Source: Nepenthes gracilis
Lineage: Eukaryota; Streptophyta; Magnoliopsida; Caryophyllales; Nepenthaceae
Reading direction: 5' to 3'
Assembly (NCBI GenBank): GCA_033239525.1
Contig: BSYO01000003.1
Span: 24,245,683 to 24,309,682, forward strand
DNA: 64,000 bases
Shown: in pieces, positions 56,801 through 64,000 of the stretch
How the letters are laid out: every line of letters begins with the position of its first letter
Position numbering within the stretch: position 1 is the stretch's first letter
The notes under the pieces: generated by a model
Seen by the model: the letters and a program-made list of their open reading frames with translations, nothing else
The model's database searches: none
What the model was told of the DNA's origin: nothing
Position numbers and translations under genes: made by a program

Positions 56801-57551
56801 TGTTTTTTTATTAAAGTCACATTTAAATAAGTATAACTTAATTTCTTATTTTAAGTAATCCAAAATATATTCATAGAAATTATTTTTATAACCAGTATCT
56901 CAAATAATCACTAAAAATATTTTTTTACTATTAAATAATTTATTATGATTTTCAAATAATACAATAGGTATGACAGCACTAAACAAGGTTGTCCCAATAG
57001 TGCAGCGACTCATCTGCACAAAAATCCTAACGATAAACCACCTTTGTTTTTGCCTCTTTTCACCGATTTTGATTTTTTTTTTTTTAAGTTTAAATTGTTT
57101 AAAAATATTTATCTCAATGGACTTATCAAAATCATTATATATGATCTTTATATATTTATTAGAATTGATTTTATATATTAAATATCACAAATCAATGCTA
57201 ATTTTATGAAATTCTCTAGAAACCCTATTTTTATAACATATTTAAATTTCTTTTAAATTATAACATATGAGAAATATTTGACACGAAAGAATGCTCATTC
57301 AAAATATTAGAAAGGTATAAGATTATAAAATAATAAAAATATTAAAGAATTACTTACTCTAATTCATTAATTAATTCATCATTTTTTATTTGTTTTTTCG
57401 ATGTCCTTTCCTCATCTTCCTTCTCAGAGTTTTGAATCCAATTTTTACTGTTTTAGCTTTAATTTAACTAGCATTTATGACCAACCGATCCTAATCCACA
57501 TCATATTGCATTTATTGAGATTTTCTTGCTTAAATTTTACCTTATTAATTT
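53831..57551. other. AT-rich intergenic DNA
   Basis: No gene or RNA is supported. It holds (TAAA)n near 54383, (TTTA)n near 55688 and long runs of A/T. The frame at 54043-54384 has a hydrophobic start and Ala/Pro patch but no family resemblance. Confidence 0.6.
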
Positions 57552-58584
57552 TGATGGGTCCAATTGTGCTGAGGATTGACCCAAGTCCAACTAGGCCCAT
57601 CCACGAAATAAAGTGCCACAAGGACCGGAGCATAGAAGGCCCAAATGGCAGGCACAAACATGGCATCGCACAGTGGATCAATGGAGATAGGAATCTGCCA
57701 GGCCTAACAAACAATCCCTGTGATGCGACCAATCGTGATGGAGGAATCTTCCAACCTAGCGACAATAGCCTAGGCAGCACAGAGACCACCAATGCAGACG
57801 TTTGCCATTGGCGGCAGTAGCTAACTAGCAGAAAAGGCGTTGCTACTGTTAGGCTGTTGCTGCCACTAACATGCCTCGATGAATCACCCGCTAGAATAAT
57901 CAGAAGAATGTCAGCTAGAACCACCCGCGGTCATACCACCACTGTAAGGCAATAATTGACACGTTAGTCACATCATCTCCAAAACAGGCTGACGAATCTT
58001 GGCAATACATCTATCACGAGCTTAGCGCCAACGCCACTACTACGAAGTATTACAAATGCTTTTCGCTGTCACATGGGAAGGAGAGACCCGAATTGGCATA
58101 CAAGAATTCAAAAAGAACCAAACTTTCTTTAAATCACACAGCTCTTTTTCCCTCTCTAACTTTCAAAATCGCTTCCCATCAAGCACATCACCGAAGCCTA
58201 ATCCTCTGTGAATTCTCAAAGTCGTTCACTATCGAGTGCATCGCTGAAACTTAACACTCCATCAACAGTCAAAGTCGCTCCCTGTCGAGCATATTCTCGG
58301 AGCCCAATCATCCACAAACCTCACTTTCCCCCATGCAAGTGGATAATATATTTTCTTATATCCTCCTTACATTTTTCTATCAATTAAGAAGACTTCTATA
58401 TTGAGCGTCAGAGAATAAATTTGAAAGTGAGTCAAGTGCAATCATCTGACCTCTTATTTGTTATTTGTGGTATACATGATCCATATTAATAGGGATGGAT
58501 ATCAAACCCACTTAAATTTGACCAGGTGTGGAAGACCTAACAGTTACATAATTCGTATAACAATTCGAATTCAGTGATGCAACA
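57552..58584 (+). mobile_element. Solo LTR of a Tat-related family
   Basis: 1033 bp from TGATGGGTCCAATTG to TCAGTGATGCAACA, flanked by perfect 5-bp duplications AATTT (57547-57551 and 58585-58589). The start TGATGGGT and the downstream CATCTGACCTCTTATTTG and GTGGTATACATGATC match positions in the Tat-1 LTR (CATCTGACCTCTCGTTTG, GTGGTGTGTAGGATC), but the middle is different. It is therefore a related but distinct LTR family. Confidence 0.85.
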
Positions 58585-60961
58585 AATTTTAAAATTTAAC
58601 GCATCCTTACTAATCTTTTTTATTTATTTATTTATTTATTTTTTGCCACATAACCATTTTATCGGTAACTTTTATAATTTTACACAATTTTATTGTAAGA
58701 TTTTGAAGTTATCCAGATGGGTTTCACATCTGAAAGCCACAATGTCATCCTTCAATGATTTTCACCATTTTTTTCATCTCCCCCGTTCTCTCATTTTTCA
58801 TCTTCAATTTTTTTTTCTAAATATTATTATTTTATATTATATTAGTATTATTAACTATATTAAAATCCTATATTTATATAAAGAGTAAAAATTTTAAAAT
58901 AATAATATTAGTTTAAACATGACCTAAGTAAAATGTATTATATAAAATAACTATTCAAAATGATACAAGAGTGCTGCGTATGACGAATTCGAATTGTCTT
59001 ATGGATTAGGGGGTCACGAATCGGATCTTCATGAGGGATCGATCTAATATGGACCCGATCTCTATAGCCTCTGACCTAAACCTTATGTAGCACAACTGAA
59101 AACGAGAAGTTAGAAGATGATAAAAATTACTTCCACCATATATTCTGTAACATTCAAGTCAATAGTCTTTCTAAAAGAATAAAAAGATTGATGATGTGTA
59201 AATACATGTAGCAGTAAATCAAACGCGTGTTTAATTGATGGACAATTTAGAGGTGCGCCCTATTGAAAGGCATCTTAGAATACGCTCCCTGTTAATGGAC
59301 GTTTTAAGAAGTGGCAATTTGTACAGCCGTTCTGGATATTATCGGATTACTTCTAATGGATGACCGAGCCCTTGGTAGGATAGATAGGTTCTGAGAAGAC
59401 TTAGAGGGCAGTGCCCTCTAAGTCTTTTTTTACTTTTTCTCCTCCTTTTTTTTTTTTTTTGGCCTCTTCTCTATGGAATCTTCTCCTTTTCGTCTATTAT
59501 TTTTGCTGGGATCAAAGAAATATTTATAAAATAGGTAGGCGATTTTAACCACCTGTTGAATTATCTCCAGCGGACAACTATCAAAACTACCCGTGTGGAT
59601 AAGACGGAACAGTTGAGCTATTTTTCTTCCTGAGTTGGGTTTACCAAACCCATCAAAGAGTATTTTCAAATTACAATAATATCTTCTCATTTATTAAATT
59701 GTATTTTTTGAATGAACACATCTATTAAAAGTATATAATTTTTTATTTAATAAAAAATAATTAATTTATTAAATTTGTTAATATATCATTGTAATAAACA
59801 TTTTTAACTTTAATTAATTTAACAAATAAATAAATAAAATACACGCGAGCAATTTATTTATTTTCTTCCCAATAAACAAATACTCTTACAAATAAAAGAA
59901 ACCCAAAAAAAAAAAAAAGCAAAGCAAAATCATGGCATCTTCGCTGAAATTTTGGTGACTTTTTTTCTGTGGGTCCGTCCAAAAAGCAAAATTATGAAAA
60001 TTAATTAATTTTCACATTTCTTATCGGAGCATTTTTATTTATTTCCCAACGAAAATTACGTTAAAAATTAAATTTAATTTAAGATATCTTTTTAAAAATT
60101 AAAATATTTATCATTGTAAGTTTTTAGTAAAAAATTAAAGAATAAATTTATCTTTTAACATATTAATCATAATACTTAACAAGAAAGTGATAATATTAAT
60201 AATATTAAAAAAATGCAAAGAAAAAAAAACCATTTCCGTTAGATATTGTTTAGGGGTAAATATTATATTATTTACCAATTAATTAGCTTTTAAATATTAT
60301 AATATTTTAAATAAAGTTATAAAAATATAACATATAAAATTTATAATCCTTATAATATATTTTTGTATAAATTAAAATTTTAAATAATAATTTGGTCAAA
60401 AAGCAATGAATAATAAAATTTTTATATAATCAAAAACACTCGTATTTATTTATTTCAGATGTATAACAGATCCTCTGTTCAATCATTTATTAATATCAAT
60501 AAAATTATATTTATTTAGTAATTAGAATATTTTTATAAATGATAAAATTAAAAATTTATGTAAATCTTTAAAAAATTGATTATATATATATATACACGTC
60601 CATCCATGGAATATGACCATTGTTATTAATTTTAAATTTAATAATTAAAAATTAAATTTAAATTAAAATTAAAAAATATATATATATATATTTTTTATAT
60701 AAAATTGAACTAAATAATCTAATTATCCTAATTTCTAATTTACTTTTGACAATTTTCATTGGCAATATTTTTTAGCACCCTTCAAACGGGCATTCTAGCG
60801 AGACATTCCAACGGCACTTAATTTCCAACGGTCCCTTCCCTAAAAGGAGAATTTCCAAAAGGCCGTACATTCTATGAAAAGAACTCGTTTAGGCTACAAA
60901 AAAGGGATATAGGTACTTCATTTTTAAATTGTATAAAATATATTTAAAAATAAAAAATTAA

Positions 60962-60995
<34 letters not shown>

Positions 60996-61334
60996 GAATA
61001 TTTTAATGTACAGTTTTTATTAAAATATTTTATTTTAATTTTTTATTTTATTTGAATATATTTTTTTTAATTTTTTAAAAATTTTTAAAATTCAAATAAA
61101 TTTTAATATTTTTATCTGAAACAATATCGGTGGACTATTTTGGAATAAAGAATGGGTTATATTTTTTAATAGATAGAGTATTTATATCTTTTAATTTTAA
61201 TTATTTATATAAAAATAAATAGTTAAAATTTAATTATTTTTAAAATTAAAATAATTTGAAACAGAGGTTAAATCTAATCTTATATTTTTCAAACAGTTTT
61301 AGTGAACTTTATCAACTATATGTAATAATATTAC
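58585..61334. other. AT-rich intergenic DNA
   Basis: No gene is supported. It contains (TTTA)n at 58618-58642, a perfect inverted repeat at 59396-59426, TA microsatellites near 60580, 60680 and 60965, and two AACGG-type hexamer sites near 60817-60842. The 86-codon minus frame at 59430-59690, with a Lys-rich end, resembles no family and overlaps a T-rich run. Confidence 0.55.
59396..59426. other. Perfect 15-bp inverted repeat followed by a T run
   Basis: AAGACTTAGAGGGCA, one G, then TGCCCTCTAAGTCTT and further T residues. The stem is perfect with a one-base centre. No Helitron-type CTRR end was found next to it on either strand. Confidence 0.8.
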
Positions 61335-62338
61335 TGACGCAGATGCCAGTAATAGGCTAACTTAAAAGAGAAAACAGTCCAAATCTTCAGCAGCTTATTT
61401 TTATCTGGATGGTCAACGCTGTCATTGACCGAACAATAAGCAAGTGGGCCGACAGATATTCAAGATCAACGAATGCTTATTTAAACTCAGAATGGTCAAT
61501 GATGCCATTGATCGAGGAGGTGGACAGTGGGCCGACAACGACCCAAGATGGACGCGGCTCATATTCAAATTGACCCACACGTCCGTCTTCAAGGCACAAC
61601 GGTCGTTTGCCCTAATTTTTTGCATCTCCAAGAAGAAAATATTCATTGTAACGATCATATCCAGAATCAATGCACACTTCAAAAGGAAGGCGTCAGAATT
61701 CACATGCAATCTGTAGGAAACCATAATGGTTATCATATGCAGAAGGAAAGAGATCAACATTCTTGACCGTTACAGTCAGAGATGATCACGCCTACGCCAG
61801 AAAGGTAACGATCTTCCACAGAAAGCGGGCATCCAGCCTCATTATATAAAAAGGGCAGTCCAGGACCATGGCCATAAAAGGTTATGGAGACTCGCTCATT
61901 AGGACACGCTCTTAATTGACCACTAAATACCCTCAAGCATACTCGAACTCTCAGAAACTCTCTAACTCTCTCGAACATCTTAACGCTATCTCTTTCATAT
62001 CTCTCTCTGCTACTAGTTCTTTACGAACTCAGTATTTAGAGAAATTACTCCTCCCAAGCAACAACAATAAAGCCACTTATCCAACGAGTGCACTCCCTCC
62101 TACATCTATTTGCATACTCCCTACATTTATTTTTGTATTCACTGCATCTACATTATCTATTCAGAATACCGATTACTGATTTGACCGTCGGAGTGTTTAC
62201 AATAAGACCAAATCCGGCAATCACCTAACCTCTTATTTGAAGTTGTAATGTATAGGATCTGAGACTCAATGGATGGAACCGAAAATCGACAAATAATTTA
62301 ACTCGAATCTATTTGAAATTTAGATTCAAAACGCATCA
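61335..62338 (+). mobile_element. Tat-family LTR, solo
   Basis: About 1 kb from TGACGCAGATGCCAG to AACGCATCA, collinear with the LTRs at 10421, 11515 and 26447. It contains GGTCAACGCTGTCATTGACC, the CCATAAAAGG TATA position and GTATAGGATC near the end. No target duplication is visible (ATTAC before, ACTAT after). No internal region adjoins either end, so it is probably an old solo LTR. Confidence 0.75.
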
Positions 62339-62639
62339 ACTATTAAATCTCAACTTATGGTACCTTAACTCGGATAGAAGCCCATTTGAATTTAGCTCAC
62401 TAAAATTAATAAATAAAGTCCAAGATTAATTTATTTTGTATTTGCCAAATTAATGAATAAAATTTAAGAAAAAAAAATACAATAGAAACTCACTTATATC
62501 CCCAAAGAATCGAAGGTTGTACTATTTAACCAAGTGAATTTTATTTTTTTAGGTATTCCTAAACCTTTAACTTAAATTGAACTTTTTATGGAATTTTATT
62601 TAAAAAACTATATATGTTGCATTTTTCTTTCTTGTTGGG

Positions 62640-64000
62640 TGCAACCATAGTTATGGATAGAATATTATTATTGAAATAGATTCTGTAAGTTATAGGTCAT
62701 AAATAATTATTTTAATAATATTTAATTTAATTTAATTAATTAAAATTTAAAGTTAATTGAGATTTTACGTTAAAAATAAGTTTTGAATTAAAATAAATTA
62801 GGCTGAGCAGCGCTTAGCCTATATTTGTCCCATACTCATATGTGTGTTGAACAGTGCGTGTGCATCTCATTAAAGTTTATGGGGCACTCATATGTGTTTT
62901 ATGTATAATATTTATGCCTGATATATGTTTAAGCAGTAAATATGTATATTTGAGATAGAATATTGGTATTTAATATGCGCTTATGCGCGGTGTTGATTGC
63001 ATATCATCACCTAATCTACGTATGATTGGCACATATGTACTAATTTTTTATAAATAAATATCTTAGTCGATTTTGAATCATTTTTAGTTAATTTTTAAGA
63101 AAAGAGAGAGAATGAGAGAGGAAACAAGAGGGAAAAAAAAAGAAAGGAAAATGAAATGTTAAAGAAAAATTAAGAGACTTTTGGATAAAATATAATGAAA
63201 GTAATTATATTTAAAATTTTTTTATTATTATTAATATTTTCTATAATTATCGAACATTTTTTTAAATACTTATTCATATATTATTTTTTTATATAAACTG
63301 ATTTCGTTTTGTATGCATGTAAATTCACTCTTATTTCATACAAGTATGTCTTAAATCTATACATATAATATTTAAGTATTAAAAATTTATAATATTATTC
63401 TTACTTACCTTTAATTCTCTATTGAATGCTACTACACATATTTAAATTTTAATTATTTGTTTCTATATATCTTGAGTTATCATAGAATTATTATGCATGT
63501 TTATAATTAAGAGAAATTAACTGAACCATGCTAGATTCCTACAATTTATGCAAAATAATTTCTAAAATTTTTATAAATTATATATTTAATCCATTACACA
63601 TCTTTAATTTTTACCTTACTATTTCTATATATTCATAATTTTATGTCATACATTGGAAGAAATAGGAAGAATTAAAAAATTATTGATAAAGAAAATATTT
63701 TTTTGGTATGAAAAAAATTAAAAAATATTTATATTTGAGTAAAATTTTAATTTGATTAAGTATAAATTATTGTAGAGAATTGATAAAATATATTTAAACA
63801 TATCCTAGTATATTATTAGTAAATTAAATATTAAACTTATTATCCATGGGTTAAAAAAATAACATTTGACTTTATTTATAGAGTTATAAATAGACGGTCC
63901 ACCTACGTATATTAAATAATAGTATATGACCTTTGGTTATATAAAAATAATTATAACTTGAATTTTAATATTTATCATTTGTTAGTGAGGTCATTATCGA
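62640..64000 (+). mobile_element. Second copy of the 45-49 kb LTR family, cut by the window end
   Basis: Collinear by eye with 45240-45900 (TTAATTGAGATTTT, purine run AGAGAGAGAATGAGAGAGG) and with 48180-48800 (TATATCTTGAGTTATC, TTGAGTAAAATTTTAATTTG, TTATCCATGGGTTA). It lacks the 2.19-kb insertion present in the first copy, which confirms that insertion's borders. The left border is not sharply visible. Confidence 0.7.

Noticed and set aside
59430..59690. Lys-rich 86-codon minus-strand frame
   Set aside because: The lysine tail is the reverse of a T-rich/CTCC run. The rest resembles nothing, and there is no promoter or splice context.
1..64000. CRISPR arrays, operons, phage or integrative elements
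   Set aside because: Repeats present are TE minisatellites and LTRs. Splice sites, LTR families and AT-rich intergenic DNA are those of a plant nuclear genome.

Overview
The window is nuclear DNA of a flowering plant. It is AT-rich with no bacterial-type gene order. It carries plant LTR retrotransposons (Ty3/gypsy of Tat and chromovirus/Tekay-like type, plus a Ty1/copia remnant), a LINE fragment and one intron-containing host gene for Mediator subunit MED19. The species cannot be named from the sequence. A 100-base run of N (44052-44151) marks a scaffold gap.

Layout. 1-11389: what looks like the 3' end of a truncated Tat element (antisense ORF fragment, 56-bp minisatellite, LTR at 10421-11389). 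A decayed minus-strand Tekay-like element (1467-10177, LTRs about 2.57 kb, TSD ATAAC) sits inside the minisatellite. 11515-27416: a second Tat element, plus strand, with nearly matching 5-bp TSDs (ATGGG/ATGAG). Its 5' LTR is split by a 3.5-kb solo LTR (12234-15712, TSD AGAGC). Its pol holds four tandem copies of a 1.1-kb RNase H-to-integrase segment, and an antisense coiled-coil ORF lies before the 3' LTR. 27525-27840: LINE RT tail. 29064-31974: internally deleted copia element. 33557-44051: a third Tat element, whose pol holds five tandem copies of a 970-bp RT-RNase H segment; it runs into the gap.

44152-64000: a decayed LTR (about 45219-49623) is split by a 2.2-kb solo LTR (45989-48177, TSD TATAT). 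Then come MED19 exons 50460-52433 and AT-rich intergenic DNA. These are followed by a solo LTR with perfect TSD AATTT (57552-58584), another Tat-family LTR (61335-62338) and a second copy of the 45-49 kb LTR family, which runs off the window end.

The only host gene I can support is MED19. It lacks a recognisable first exon and carries a 2-bp frameshift in its last codons. Everything else with coding potential is mobile-element debris. The observations most worth a second look are the two independent pol-domain tandem arrays (biological or assembly-made), the antisense genes in the 3' part of the Tat elements, the W-box-rich minisatellite and LTR, and the state of MED19. TSDs, motifs and unit lengths were read by eye; no alignment or database search was run.
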